From assembly GCA_019137255.1 (NCBI GenBank), contig WPDH01000079.1, positions 1 through 34,286 of the forward strand: a stretch of DNA of 34,286 bases, read 5' to 3'. Numbering within the stretch: position 1 is the stretch's first letter; each line of letters opens with the position of its first letter. The DNA comes from Corinectria fuckeliana. Taxonomy: Eukaryota > Ascomycota > Sordariomycetes > Hypocreales > Nectriaceae. The position numbers and the translations under genes are program-made. Below the pieces are notes generated by a model, which saw only the letters and a list, made by a program, of their open reading frames with translations, was not told the DNA's origin and ran no database searches. Positions 20,290 through 32,512 of this stretch are shown here, in pieces.

Positions 20290-23200
20290 AGCACTATAGT
20301 TTATCTATTTATTATTTTATTTCTTATATATTTACTTTCTCTGCTTATAATACTACTATACTAACTTTATTATATTCTCTAAGTAGGCTACTAGCTCTTA
20401 AGTGTTATATTTTACTTACTATCTTACTTATTTAACTTAGTAAAATATTTATCTTATATTTTTCTTATAGTTAATTACTTTTTTAACCTCTTACTTATTA
20501 TTTTTTTCTTTTAGTTTAAGCAGTTTTAGTAGTTCTTTTACGCTTAGTTAGCACTTTTTAAACTATAGTTCTAAGAGTTTAACTAGAAAAATATTATATA
20601 TTTACTAGTATTATTCTAGAAGGTATACTTAGTATACTTATTTACTAATTCTTTCTACTATTACTATTTTAATAAATTTTAGTACTAGCTTTTTATATTT
20701 AAATTAGAAGTTTTTTATTAATAGCCTAATAGTTTACCTAATCTTATATTCTTATAGGTTATATCACTTATTATAGTATTTAGCTTATCTTTTTATAGCT
20801 TTTTACTATTATTTCTTTACTTTAGTATATACTTAGTAAAGTATCTTAATATACTCTTATACTTTTTATATATTTAACTTAAGGTGTTTTAAGGTATATT
20901 TTATAACTTTTAGATAGTATTTATAAAGAGCTTATATAAGAGAAACCCTAATAGTATAATAAGTATTATTATTATAAGTAAAGGCTACTTTTAGAAGCTA
21001 AGCTACCTATTAGTATAAGATGTTATTAGTATACACTTAAAGGTATTTTCTAATAGCTTAGTTAGTTCTTTTTATCTATCTATCTATTTATAAATAGTAT
21101 ATAGTAGATAGCTACTAATAGGTTACTTATTTTTTTATTAGGTCTTTTTAAAACTTACTTATAAACAGCTTATTTTTATTACTAATAATCTCTTTAGGTA
21201 AACTATATTTATACTTAATATATTTATATAAGAGCTATATTATTTCTACTATATTAAGTATCTTTTTTATAAGAATAAAAAGTATATACTTTATTATATA
21301 GTATATAATTACTAGTATAACTTTATATTTCTTACTATTAGCTTAAGCGCTTTTTAGTAGTCTTATAATAAAATTAATACTAATTTTTTAAAAAGAGTAA
21401 GCAGGTATTAGTAAAGATTATAGCTTTTTATAAGGCTTATATCTTAGTGTGTAAGCACCCTAGTAATATTAACATCTTAAGGTATAGTCTTTTATATTAT
21501 CTAAGATTTAGTTCTAATAGAATTTATATATAATAAGGTTTAAGGTTTTTACTACTCTTATATATTCTAAGTGAGAGTTATTATAGTATTAGTAAAGGAT
21601 TTCCCTTCTTATTATATATTTTTCTAGGATAATTAGTCTTTTTTTAAAAAATAGTATTTCTTACTTATTATAGTAGTAAGCTCCTCTTATAGTATTATAA
21701 ACCTTTGCTAACTACTATTAGCAGAATTAATCTCTCTCTTATAATTTTTATACTAGCTTTTTTAGTTTACTTAAAAGCTAATTAAGAAAGGCTATCTCTC
21801 TCTTTATAAGCCTTTTTATAACTAGGCGGGGAATATATTAGTCTAGGATAACTATTATAGTTACTAAAAGTATCTCTTATAAACTTAGCTTAGCTAATAG
21901 TTACTATTTAGTTACTAAGTTTTTAAGTGGTTTACCTTTAGCTTACCTAGCTTAGGTAGTAATAGCTAGAATAGTAATAAGCTTATCTTTAAGACTAGCT
22001 TATATAGCTTAAATAAATATATTAACTATCTTATTTTTTACACTCTTAAGAACTTATATAATTACTTAGTAAAGATCTTTTAGTAACTTTTTTACTAACT
22101 TAAGTTTTACTACTAAAGTTAAAAGTATATTTATATATAAGATCTCTCTTATTATATAATCTAGCCTTTATAATAAGCTGTCTACTAGGTTTATCTTACT
22201 TAGCTAGTACTTAATATTAAAGTTAAAAGATACTAATTTATATACCTATTTAGTAAGCCTATCTTAAAAGTTTCTTACTAATACTTTTATAATACTTATA
22301 AGAGCTATATAGTCTATTAATAGTATAAACTTATTTTTAAACCTTAAAAGATAGTAGCTCTAATATTCTAAGCTCTTAATAATAGCTAACAGCTCTTACT
22401 AGCTAGTAGCCTAGTATTACTCCTCCTCTAAGAGTTTTCTAGACTAGTATACTACTAGGTATTATTAATTCTTAAACAGTTAGGAAAGAATACTTAATAT
22501 AGCTATACTAGATATATCTGTTTTAACTCTTAACTTATATTTTAAGTTTTAATATTAGAAAATAGTTACTAAGTAGAATACTCTTTTTAGCTTTTAAAAT
22601 ACTACTTTCTCTTTATTTATCTAAGTAAACTCTCTAGTTTTACACTTATTTTAACTGCCTTTTAGTATTACTATAAAAAGTCTTATAATCTTTAAGTATT
22701 TATAAATAAACTTTTAGTAGAAATTATAAAACCCTAAGAATACTTATATATTTTTAAAGCTTAGTAAGGTTAGCTACTTATTAACTATATAAACTCTACT
22801 TAGCTTTATTTTAATACCTTCTTAGGTTACTATATAGCTTAGAAACTTAACTTCTTACTTGTAAAAGGTGCACTTTAATAGCTTTATATATAGCTAAAAG
22901 CTTTATAATCTTTTTAGCACCTTTTATATATTTTTTATATATTAATCTTAAGTTATTAAGTAAATTAGAATATTATCTAAATATATAATATAAACTGTGT
23001 TTAGTATACTAGTTAGCGCTTAGTAAATATATACTTAAAATATTATAGGTATATTTATTAGCTTAAATAGTATAATATTATACTTAAAGTGCTTATAGTA
23101 AGTTCTAAAAGTAGTCTTTTAGTAATCTTTTAGCTTAATCTAAATCTAATAATATATATCTTATAAATTAATCTTTAAAATCTATTATATACTTATAAGA

Positions 23201-24110
23201 CAGTCTAGTAAGTCTCTAATTAAAGGTAGTAAGTAATAGTTTTTAATAGTAATCTTATTTAGACCTTAATAATCTATATAAAGCTATAAGATCTTATTCT
23301 TTTTTAGTATAAATAGGACTAAAAACCTAGCTTTACTAACTAAGAAGCTAATATACTCACTTGTGATATTCTTAGTAATATACTTATAAAGGACCTTTTA
23401 CTACTTTTTGTTATAAAAGTATAAAAGTCTATAAGATAGTATCTTATCTTCTTTTAGTTTAATTATATACTTTACACTCTTTAAGATTAGAATCTTTTTT
23501 ACTATAAATTTACTAAATACTTCTCTAAACTCTTTAAGTTCTAGTAGTAAAGTTTCTAACCTTATATTTACTTTTTTATCTAAAATAGCTATTAGCTACT
23601 TATCTAGTAATAATATACTATATATATATATAATATAAGCAGGTTCTTTTTTTCTTATTAGCTCTTTTATAAAGGTTATAATATCTATAAGAGTAATAAG
23701 CTTATAGCTTTATAAGTATATATAAGTATTAATAAGAATTTCTTTCTTTCTTATAAAATCTAAGAATAAGAGTAGATTACTAGCCTCTTTAGGGTGTTAT
23801 ACCTTTATAAATAGTTATCTAACCTTCTATAAGTATCCCTAAAAGTTAATTAGAAAAAATATTAACTAGTAGACCTGCTTAGTAAGTATAGTTACTTTGT
23901 TAAAACTAGATAAGCTTAGTATTTTCTAATTTTTAGTTACCTTAAAGCTTAACCTCTTAATTAGTCTTATACTAATAAGATTAACTTAGGTATAAGTATT
24001 TATATTTATATAAACTACTTTTTTAGTATATACTTATAAAGTAATTACTTTTTCTTAAATAATATATCTAATTAGTATTATCTTTAGTATTAGCACTAAG
24101 GTTTTAATAG
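20290..24110 (-). pseudogene. Ty3/gypsy pol relic: protease, RT, RNase H, integrase, chromodomain
   Basis: Minus-strand domains in order: a retropepsin-like INTYT*VNLISIRLIKRL near 23,950-24,010; RT active site YLDN with following ILIY at about 22,965-22,983 (YLDD with the last Asp changed); FLGFYNFY*KF near 22,702-22,740; RNase H end KINLVDSLL*RLDY near 22,150-22,215 (the K-x-NPADALSRRPDY motif). Integrase has a zinc-binding region with YTLRC near 21,460-21,610. Its catalytic triad appears as INF near 21,360, SNKNKLF near 21,170-21,190 and IDR*IKRTN near 21,062-21,090 (TDGQTERTN), with D to N, D to N and E to K. Near 20,360-20,490, KVINYKKNIR*IFYQV-like sequence with a following ENIIKLV fits a degraded chromodomain, typical of chromoviruses. 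All frames carry many TAA/TAG. Confidence 0.9.
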
Positions 24111-25480
24111 TATTTTTAGTATTTACTTATTTCTTAAGAAGTTTAATTTTTTTACTTATATACTTATAAATTATACTTTTACTAGAAGTAAGCTTAGTAT
24201 CTAGTTAGTATTAATACTAGGGTTTCTTCTAGCTGCTTAATAATCTCTTACTAAATACCTAGTCTTATTATAATTATAATATTATACTTTTAGTTAGTTA
24301 GTTAATTTTTTACTATATATAAAGCAGTCTGCTAGTAGGTTAGCTAAAAGTAGGTTTCTAAATAGTTAAAAGTATATATAATTCTTTATATTATTTTATA
24401 TTTCTTTAAGGTTTTAGCTTTTAGCTTATCTTATATTAATAGTCTTCTTAGACTCTTTTTAGGTATAGTTACTAAGTTTATATTTTCACCTTTTATTTTA
24501 TAACTTATAGTTATATTAGATATATAATTATAGCCTTTCTGTCTTATTAGCTATATCTTACACTTATAAAAAATTAACCTTCTAATAGTTTATTTCTCTT
24601 TTCAGCTGGTTTTTAAGCTTATAATAATATTAGTAAGCTAGGTTTACCTAGTTTTTAAGGTTTAAAATACTTATAAAGGTGTATAAGACAGTCTATAAGT
24701 TAAAATAGTTTATTAGCAACTAGTTATTATACTATTAGATCTCTATTAATTTGTCTTATAGTTACCTCTCTTATAAGCTTATATTAATATATCTCTTATA
24801 AATAAAGTTAAGATAGTTTTATTAGGTTAGGTTAATAAGATTTCTCTTATAGTTATACTATTTAGTCTGTTTAACTATATAAAGCTTAGTTATAAACTAT
24901 TTAATTTTTTATATATTAGTATAGTTAGGTTAAAAGCTATTTTCTAACTTTATAATATAAATTTAGTTATTAACCTTTACCTTTATAGTATTCTTAAGTA
25001 GTACTATATAGTTATAAGTAAAGGGTTTTTTCTAATTCTGCTTAAGATTGCTTATAAAGTATTAGACTAGTTAGCATATTAGCTTTATTTATATAGCCTG
25101 CTATTTAGCTAAGATCTTTAAGAAATCTTATATATCTAAGTTATATACTAATATTAGAGTTTACTACTCTTATATTACTAGTTAATCACTAAGAATCTAC
25201 TTATATAACCTAAGTAGTAGCTTTACTAATAGGTTATAATTACTTTTAGACCTCTTATATTAGGTTTTTTAGCTTGTCTTCTTAATATCTTTTAGCTTTA
25301 GTTTATATACTAGTTTTACTAACTTAATTATTTCTAGTATAATTTATTTTATTTATAGTGGTTTTATCACTTAGTATATACTACTTATAATATAACTTAA
25401 TATTAGTATATAACTTATTTAAGCTAGGGTTTATTAGAGGTTTATTATTATCTTTCTATTTATGCTAATTACCTAAGTAG
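24110..25480 (-). pseudogene. Ty3/gypsy gag relic with CCHC zinc knuckle
   Basis: At 24,241-24,284 on minus, *YYNYNKTRYLVRDY reads as Q-C-Y-N-C-x4-H-x4-C after the usual TGY to TAY and CAY to TAY changes, a retroviral-type knuckle (nucleocapsid). The frame continues for some residues (AARRNPSIN). It lies just after the 5' LTR and before the protease, the expected gag position, and its size of about 1.3 kb is normal for the family. The N-terminal part was assigned by position, not motif. Confidence 0.75.
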
Positions 25481-25498
25481 GTAAAAAAGTTAAAAAAT

Positions 25499-25710
25499 TA
25501 TAAAGGTTAGCTAATTAGAGTGAGATAAAAAGCTCTAAGGTAAGTATTTATATATTATAAGACTTTAACTTAGCAAGTAGTTATAAACTACTTACTAAGA
25601 TTACTAAGTAATTCTACTTAGTAGCTCTTATACTCTTAGTATACTCTACTTAGTTTAGCACTAGTTTCTCTTAAGGCTAGTCCTTTAGGCTATAAGCTTA
25701 TCTTCTTATA
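25499..25710 (-). repeat. LTR (5' LTR of the minus-strand Ty3/gypsy element)
   Basis: 212 bp. Transcription of the element would start in this repeat and run toward lower coordinates. It keeps GAGTGAGATAAAAAGCTC where the partner has AAGGTAAGATAAAAAGCTT. Confidence 0.92.
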
Positions 25711-25714
25711 TATT

Positions 25715-26504
25715 ATATAATACTATTAAGAATAAGCTAAGTATAGCTACTATAAGAAGGCTTATTATATAAGAGATATAATATACTTTATTTTTATTAG
25801 TAAGATCTTTTTAGTATATTATAATTATAATAGCTTACACTTTATATAATCTTATATATACTATATAGTATAAAAAAAGTAAGAATAAGTAAGAAATATT
25901 TATATAAAAAGATCTATATAGTTTAGTATTTTAAGTAAGTAGTATAAATATATAGTATACTTACTATAAGATATAGTAGTATTAATACTAATATTAACTA
26001 TAGTACTAAACTATCTTACTTAGAGAGAGCTTAAGTAACTCTTAAAGTAATCTTAAGTTAGACTAGACTTAAGTTTAAGTTTAACTCTTATAGTATTTAG
26101 TCTAATTAACTAATTAAGAAAGTAAATACTATTAAAAGTTAAAAATAGTATACTAATACTAGTTAATAATAAGAATAATACCTAAAAGGATAAGAATAAG
26201 TAGTATAAGTAACTTAGATTTAACCTAAGATTAATTAAATTTTAGTATATAATTTAAGCTAAGTCTTATAAGAACTTATTATTATAAGTATATAATTAGC
26301 TTTTCTTATAAAGTAGACTTGCTTATAACTTATATTATTATATATATATACTAAGCTTAACTTACTTCCCTCTTAGGTGAGAATAGTAAGAGGTTTTTTA
26401 TTTTATAGCTTATTATAAGAGTTTTTCTCTCTTATTATAAATTAGTTTAAGTTACTTAAAAGAAAAACTAGATAGTTATAAGCTAAATTAAGTATAAATA
26501 AATA
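25715..26504 (+). mobile_element. Half-LINE copy B, 3' part
   Basis: This part resumes in the zinc-knuckle region right after the 3'-side target copy TATT of the Ty3/gypsy element and runs to an ATAAATAAATA tail. It is followed by ACTAATAGAAAGTAA (26,505-26,519), the second target copy. That copy matches the left one at 14 of 15 bases; the single difference is CAG to TAG, a RIP change. The duplication may extend to 19 bp because AATA precedes both copies. A 15-19-bp variable duplication plus (TAAA)n tail is the hallmark of LINE-type insertion. Confidence 0.8.
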
Positions 26505-26519
26505 ACTAATAGAAAGTAA

Positions 26520-27060
26520 TAAATTTACTAAAAGCTAAGATTATATTTTTACTAATCTTAATAACTTTTAACTTTTTAAATAAAATAAGAGAAATTATTC
26601 TAATAGTAAATATAAGTCTTAAAAGATAAAAATATTAACTAATATAACTTATTAATAATAAGATATTAAAAAGAGAAGAAAGAAAGAAAGATATTATAGT
26701 CTAAGAAAAGAAACTAAATAATAAATAATAAAAATCTATATAACTACTAATAGCTACTAATAGCTATTAAGTATTAAGTTTATACTAGCTTTTAGCTACT
26801 AATAACTATATTATTAGCTAACTTACTAATAGCTAGTTTTACCCACTTAAAATTCTAAGCTTTTAGCTATAACTATAAAGCAACTTAAAGATACTTAACT
26901 AGTATAATTTTAACACTTAACTACTTTACTCTTATAGTAAACTAGCCACTTAATATCTAGTTAACTATTTCTCTCTCTTTTATATTCTTTTTTTCTTTTT
27001 TTCTTTTTTCTTTTTTTTTTCTTTTTCCCTCTTTTTAATTCTTTTTAGCCTTTTAGAAAA
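26520..27060. other. Gene-empty stretch with polypyrimidine tract
   Basis: No coding relic is visible. TAGCTACTAATAGCTA-type words repeat near 26,745-26,830. A nearly pure T/C run occupies about 26,972-27,048, interrupted by few purines. The stretch lies upstream of the plus-strand Ty3/gypsy relic and may contain its 5' LTR or leader, but no second LTR copy is in the window to prove it. Confidence 0.55.
26972..27048. repeat. Polypyrimidine tract
   Basis: About 77 bp of mostly T with regular C (blocks such as CTTTTTTTCTTTTTTTC), followed by CCCTCTTTTTAATTC. Fungal promoters often carry CT-rich tracts, and the gag frame lies downstream on plus. On minus it would be a polypurine run. Confidence 0.7.
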
Positions 27061-27599
27061 TAAGATAATTTTAGTTTTAGTAAAAAAACTATTTACTTAT
27101 ATATAGTAATAATATAAAAGGCTTAACTTAGGCTTATTATATAAAAGATATAAGTTTTTATCTAATTTTATAGTTTTTTTTATATTTATATAAAATAAAA
27201 GTACTATTTACTTTCTAGGTTTATAAAGTATAAATAAATAATAAATTATTAATAATAAGTAGTATTTAGTTTAATTTAAGTTAAAACTTTAAAATAAGAC
27301 TAAGTAAAATTATAATACTACTAAATAAAAATATAAAGTAATACTATATATATTTTACTAACTAAGAAACTACTTATATAAAAGTTTTTTATTTTTAAAA
27401 TAAATTTATAAGTTTTAGTTTACTAGCTTAATAGAAAAGCTAATAATATACTAAGCTTATTAATTATATATTAGATTAGTTATTTTATACTATTTAACTA
27501 TAATATATATTATATATAAGATATTAAAAATCTTATTATAAATAAACTATTAAAAAAGTAAGTTAAACCCTCTAATAAGTTAAATATAATAGCTAAAAA

Positions 27600-29650
27600 G
27601 AATATGAAAAATTTTATAAACTTATATCTTAATATAATATTTATTAAAAACTAGTATAAGTAGCTAAAAGAGAGTTATAATAAGAAAATTCTTAAGCTAA
27701 AATAATACTTTTTAACTTTAAAAAAGCTTATAAAAGTTAGTATAAGAGTCTTTTAAGCTATTTAGTATAAAGTTTTTTTTTATTTTATTTTAAATAGTTA
27801 AATTTAGTAAAAGTTAAGTAATTTAAAAAGTATTCTTATTTTTATAATTAGGTAAAAAAAATTTTAAAAGCAGTTAATTAGGTTATATTATATTAAAAAA
27901 GATTATAAAAGATAAGATATAATACTTACTTTAATCTAAAAGAGTATAATAGTAAGTATTAATACTATTAATACCTAATATAAGCTTTTAAGGCTTAATC
28001 TTAAGGCTTACCTAAATAGTAAGCTAGTAGCCTTTTTAAGAGCGCTTAATAAGCACTTACTAAATACTTATTAAGTAAAAGCTTTATAATATACTAATAC
28101 CTACCTTTATAATTTTTATATTTACACTTTAGTAAGACTAACTCTTATAATTCTTTTACTTTTATACTTTACTTAGGTTACTAGTATATAATATAAAATA
28201 AGAGGTTATATAAAATCTCTTATAAAGTATAATAAGTATATAATAAGTATAAGATAACTATTAATAATAATAAATAAACTTATACTTACTAATTATATAA
28301 AAAAAGAGATTAATCTAATTAATACTCTTCTTATAAAAAAGAGACTCTCTTAAAAAATACCTTTTATACTAAACCTTATATTAAGTAAAAAGGTGTTACT
28401 AAAAAGAACACTCTCTCTCTTATATAAAGCTAAGTTATAATAAGTGCTAAAAGAGAACTTAAAAACTACTTATAAGAATTATAATCTTAATAAAATAAAA
28501 ATCTTAATATTAGATATATATAATAATAATAAGAACTACTTATTTATATAATTCTAATTATATATAAAATAATAATCTTATTTAAGAACCTTCTTAAAAT
28601 ACTATTACTAAGTAATTAGCCTTAAGAAAGATATTTTAACTCTTTAAGAATTAGTCTTAATAATAGTATTTTAATAAGAAGAGAACTATAAAATATAAGA
28701 GAAAAATTATTAATTTTAAAAATAGCTACTTAAAAAGCTAGCTATAAAATCTAGTAGTAATAAGCTAAAAGAGTATAAAAAACTATCTTAATACTCTTAT
28801 AAGTCTTTTAAAAAAGATATAATAAGTAAATAAATTAATAATTAGATTTATACTATATAGTTAGTAAATAATATATAAGAGTTTATAACTTATTACTAGA
28901 AAATACTTTAGTTAACTACTTACCTTTTTAAAATCTTATAAATAAAATAAAAAGATTACTTAAGTACTATATAAAACTTCTTATAGTTAGACTTTATAAA
29001 CTTTATAAGAAGACTATATATAAATTTAAAATAGTAAGTAATTAAACTATAAGAAAACCTTACTTAAGTAGGTACTAAAAAACTACTTTAATATATAAAG
29101 ATTAATTTATAACTCTTTTAGCACTAAAAAGCCTAAAAAAGATAAGATCTTAATATACTAATACTATTATAAATTATAAACTAAGATTAAGAAAAAGCTT
29201 TAAAAACTATTAATAAATATCCTAAAAGTAAGAGAGCTAGCTTAAAAAGCTTAATAGTAATAGTAATATCTTATAAGTAATAACTACTTAAGAAGTAATA
29301 GCTAAAAGAAGAGTAGCTTTACTAATACTTAAAAGAGTTTATAAAAAACCTAAATAATAGACTATTAAACCTGCTCTTTAAGTAAGTTAAAAACTTAAAA
29401 TACTAATAAGTTAACTAATAGAGAATCTTAGCTAGTTAGTAATAATAGATAATAAGTAGTAAATAACTACTTATTAAGTTAGTTTCTTAAAGAGATTACT
29501 TACTATAATTATAATAAAAAAGAATATTATATATTTAGTTATAAGATATCTTAAAAGACTATAAAATAGTTAAATAAAAAAAAGACTACTAAAAGTATAA
29601 CTATTATATAAGCTATTATAGCTCTTTTTAAAAATATTAACTTGTTAAAA
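27600..29650 (+). pseudogene. Second Ty3/gypsy element: gag relic with CCHC knuckle
   Basis: Plus strand. At 29,501-29,542, YYNYNKKEYYIFSY has the spacing C-x2-C-x4-H-x4-C after TGY/CAY to TAY changes. It closely resembles the knuckle of the minus-strand element (CYNC-x-K type). Upstream, a long stop-poor frame from about 28,020 to 28,560 (for example LVAFLRALNKHLLNTY and KIPFILNLILSKKVLLKR) is clearly coding-like, but its fold is not recognised; it may be gag N-terminal sequence or another fragment. Frame continuity between the two was not established. Confidence 0.6.
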
Positions 29651-29689
29651 AACAAGTAAATATAAAAATAATTATTATACTTTTTATAC

Positions 29690-31570
29690 TAAAACTTAAG
29701 CTAGTACTAATTAGAGTAATTATATAAGATAAGATACTTATTATATAAGTATTTACTAAAAAAAAAGTTAAGATAAATATAAATACTAATATATAAGTTA
29801 ATCTTATTAGCTAATAACTAGTATAAAAGTTAAGTCTTAAGTCTAATTAAAATTAAAAGGTATTAAACCTAACTAGCTTTAATAAGATAATAACTCTTTT
29901 TTTACTAGCTTACTAGCTAACCTTCTTTTTATTAAATTACTAAGAGTTTTTTAAAAAAGTAAGAAAGCTATTTATAAAAGTATAATACTTAAAAAAGGCT
30001 AATAACTTACTTTTATCTATCTAAGTAATAAGAGAAGAAAGTATTATTATTAACACTTAAATATATATATAAACTTATAAACTTATTTTAGTTTAAAATC
30101 TTATATTTTTTATAAAGAGCTTAGTAAAAGATAATAAAAAGGTATTTATTATATATATTAATAGTATATTATTACTAAATAAGCAGTTAATATTATTTTT
30201 AAAAAAGAATTTAAAAGAATAAAAAGATAATATCTTACTAACTAAACTAAAGTTAAAAAGAGAAACCTTTAGTAAGAAAGTATTAAAAACTTTACTATTA
30301 CTAAAAGAGGTAAAATACTTAATTAACTTATAACTAAAAAGAAAACTTTTACTAAAATAAATATATCTTACTAATAAGAAGTAAGCTTAAGTTATTTATA
30401 AATATATTACTAAGAATATAATAAATAGTTAGATTAGATATTTTATAAGTAAAACTAATATACTTATTTTTTTATACTAAAGAAAAATAAAATAATTAAG
30501 ATTTATATAAACTATAAAAGTCTTAATATTATTATAATAAAAAACTATTATTTATTACTATTAATTAGTAATTTATTAGATTAATTATCTAAAGTAAGAT
30601 AAATCTTAAAAATTAGTATTTATAATATATATTAGTATATTTAGATTAAGTTAAATAACTAGTAGAAAACTATATTTTATATAAGATATAATCACTTTAA
30701 ATATACTATTATACTATTTAAATTAACTAATACTTTAGCTATATTTTAAGTATATATTTACTAAGTACTTACTTAGTTATTAAATACTTATTATATTATA
30801 TACTTAAATAATAGTATTATATACTTAAAAACTAAAAAATAATATACTAAGAATATTAAAAAGATACTTTATAAACTATAAAGCTTTTAATTATATACTA
30901 AGCTATTAAAATATATATTTTACTACTAAAAAGTTAAGTTTTTAAAGTATATTATTACTTAAGAGAGGTTAAAATAGACTTTTTTAAAGTTTATATAATT
31001 ACTAAGTAGTTAATACTAAAAAATATTAAAAATATTTAAGTTTTTTAAGAATTTTATAACTTTTATTAAAAGTTTATTATAAAGTATTTAGAAATTACTA
31101 TATTTTTAACAGTCTAGTTAAAATAAGATAAAAAAGCTAAAAGTTTTTAATAAGAAAAAAAGAAAAAAATAGTATTTTAAACTTTTAAGTATATATTTTA
31201 CTTAGTAACTATTTTATAATATTAAGACTTTACTAAGTGTATATAAGTAAAAATAAATATATTTTTATAAGTAATCTTAGAAATCTTAATATAACTATTT
31301 AATAATTAATAAAAACTTATTACTTATATATTATATAAGCTTATAAATATATAGTAATAGTAAGATATAAAATAATAAAAGTTACTAGCTATTATTAAAA
31401 GCTTTAAGTACTAAAGCTACTATCTATTAAGACTTTTAAATAAGTTTTTTTTACTAATAGACTATATAACACTTAAGAGAGTAATTATTATACTAGTATA
31501 AAACCTTTAAGAAAGGCTTACTTATTAGATATATAAGTTAACACTTTTTAACTTTAATATTAAATACTAT
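29690..31570 (+). pseudogene. Second Ty3/gypsy element: pol relic (protease, RT, RNase H start)
   Basis: A protease-like INTNI*VNLIS near 29,777-29,810 is followed by a segment (SFNKIITLF, later FFKKVRKLFIKV and KANNLLLSI) that parallels the minus-strand element residue for residue. The RT active site is YLNN at 30,801-30,812, both catalytic Asp changed to Asn. KLLKYIFYY*KVKFLKYI follows, and F*EFYNFY*KFIIKY at about 31,037-31,085 (FLGFxNFYRRFI motif), then a KSF**EKKKKIVF RNase H start. The relic stops at about 31,570, where half-LINE copy C begins. Integrase is therefore missing here; it may continue beyond copy C outside the window. Confidence 0.85.
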
Positions 31571-31581
31571 CTTAATTATAA

Positions 31582-32510
31582 CCTTTTATAAATATTTAAT
31601 AGCTATTTTTACTATACTTTAGTTATACTTTTAAAATCTATTTTAACTTAAGTATCTTTCTTTATAAACCTTTTTTACCTTTTTTCTACTCTTATATTAT
31701 TATTATATTATATATAATAAGTAAGATAATTAAAATAAAAAATATTAAGATTATAAACTATCTCTCTTTTTTTTTTAAAGAAATTTTTACTATAAAACCT
31801 ACTCTTACTATAAGCTAAGCCTAGTATAAAAACAACTTATAATTAATTTAAAAATCTTATTATTAAGACTAAATATAAACTTAAAGTAATTATCTTAAGA
31901 GCTACTTTTCTCTTAGTCTAAAAAATAGTAGTAGTTTTAACTAATATTATTATAAGCTATACTTAATATATAAGTAGTAAAATCTTAATCTTATTATCTT
32001 TTATAAAAATAATTATAACTACTATTAAAAAAGTAGTATTAGCTATTTTTTAGAAAATACTTATTAAGATTTTAACTTAAGCTTAAGTTACTTATAATAA
32101 GAGAATATTTTAGTCTCTAATAGTACTACTATTAAAAGTAATTCTCTCTTATCTTAATAAAAAGATTATTATTAAGTTACTTAGTATAACTCTTAATATT
32201 ATATTTTATATACTATTAGATATTATAATAATTATTAATTATACTTTTTTAAATAATTATCTCTTACTTATAGTAATCTTATACTACCTTCTTAGTAAAA
32301 ATATTATAATTTTTTTTTATAAACTAATTATAAATCTCTTAAAAGATAATACTTAAATTCTTACTATTTTTAAAATAAGTATATATTAGGTCTTAAAGTA
32401 ATTTATAATAGTTACTAAGAGGGTTTTAACTAGCTATATAAAAAGTTTACTTAAAAACCTTATAGTAAATATTTAATAAGTAAATAGTATTAAGATATAT
32501 ACTATAATAA
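31582..32510 (+). mobile_element. Half-LINE copy C, 5' part
   Basis: Starts at the same base as copies A and B (CCTTTTATAAATATTT) and is colinear with them for about 930 bp, differing mostly by transitions. It is interrupted at 32,511 by a Tc1/mariner transposon, in the region where copy A has the AAAACTATTAT duplication. Confidence 0.82.
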
Positions 32511-32512
32511 TA

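Larger units (their letters stand above)
17965..25710 (-). mobile_element. Ty3/gypsy LTR retrotransposon (chromovirus type), 7,746 bp, nested in half-LINE B
   Basis: Two 212-bp LTRs (17,965-18,176 and 25,499-25,710) begin TATAA(A/G)G and end CTTATA, consistent with RIP-changed TGTAAG...CTTACA. The flanking 4-bp target copies are TATT at 17,961-17,964 and 25,711-25,714; copies A and C give the empty-site sequence. The minus strand carries gag, protease, RT, RNase H, integrase and a chromodomain-like region in that order. Read on minus, GAGAAAAGAGTAAT abuts the LTR at 18,177-18,190 and is the polypurine tract. A primer-binding site was not recognised. The space of about 2.1 kb between pol and the 3' LTR holds an antisense frame. 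Confidence 0.92.
27600..31570 (+). mobile_element. Ty3/gypsy retrotransposon, partial, plus strand
   Basis: Gag knuckle, protease, RT and the beginning of RNase H lie in family order on plus. They are recognisably related to the 17,965-25,710 element, but the coding sequence is more AT-rich and more degraded, suggesting an older or more strongly mutated insertion. No LTR pair is visible in the window. Half-LINE copy C interrupts or truncates it in RNase H. Confidence 0.75.

Noticed and set aside
28020..28560. Tyrosine recombinase (Starship captain/DUF3435-like) domain
   Set aside because: The frame is clearly coding-like, but I could not find the catalytic R-x-x-R-Y pattern; its position before a gag knuckle fits the Ty3/gypsy element better.
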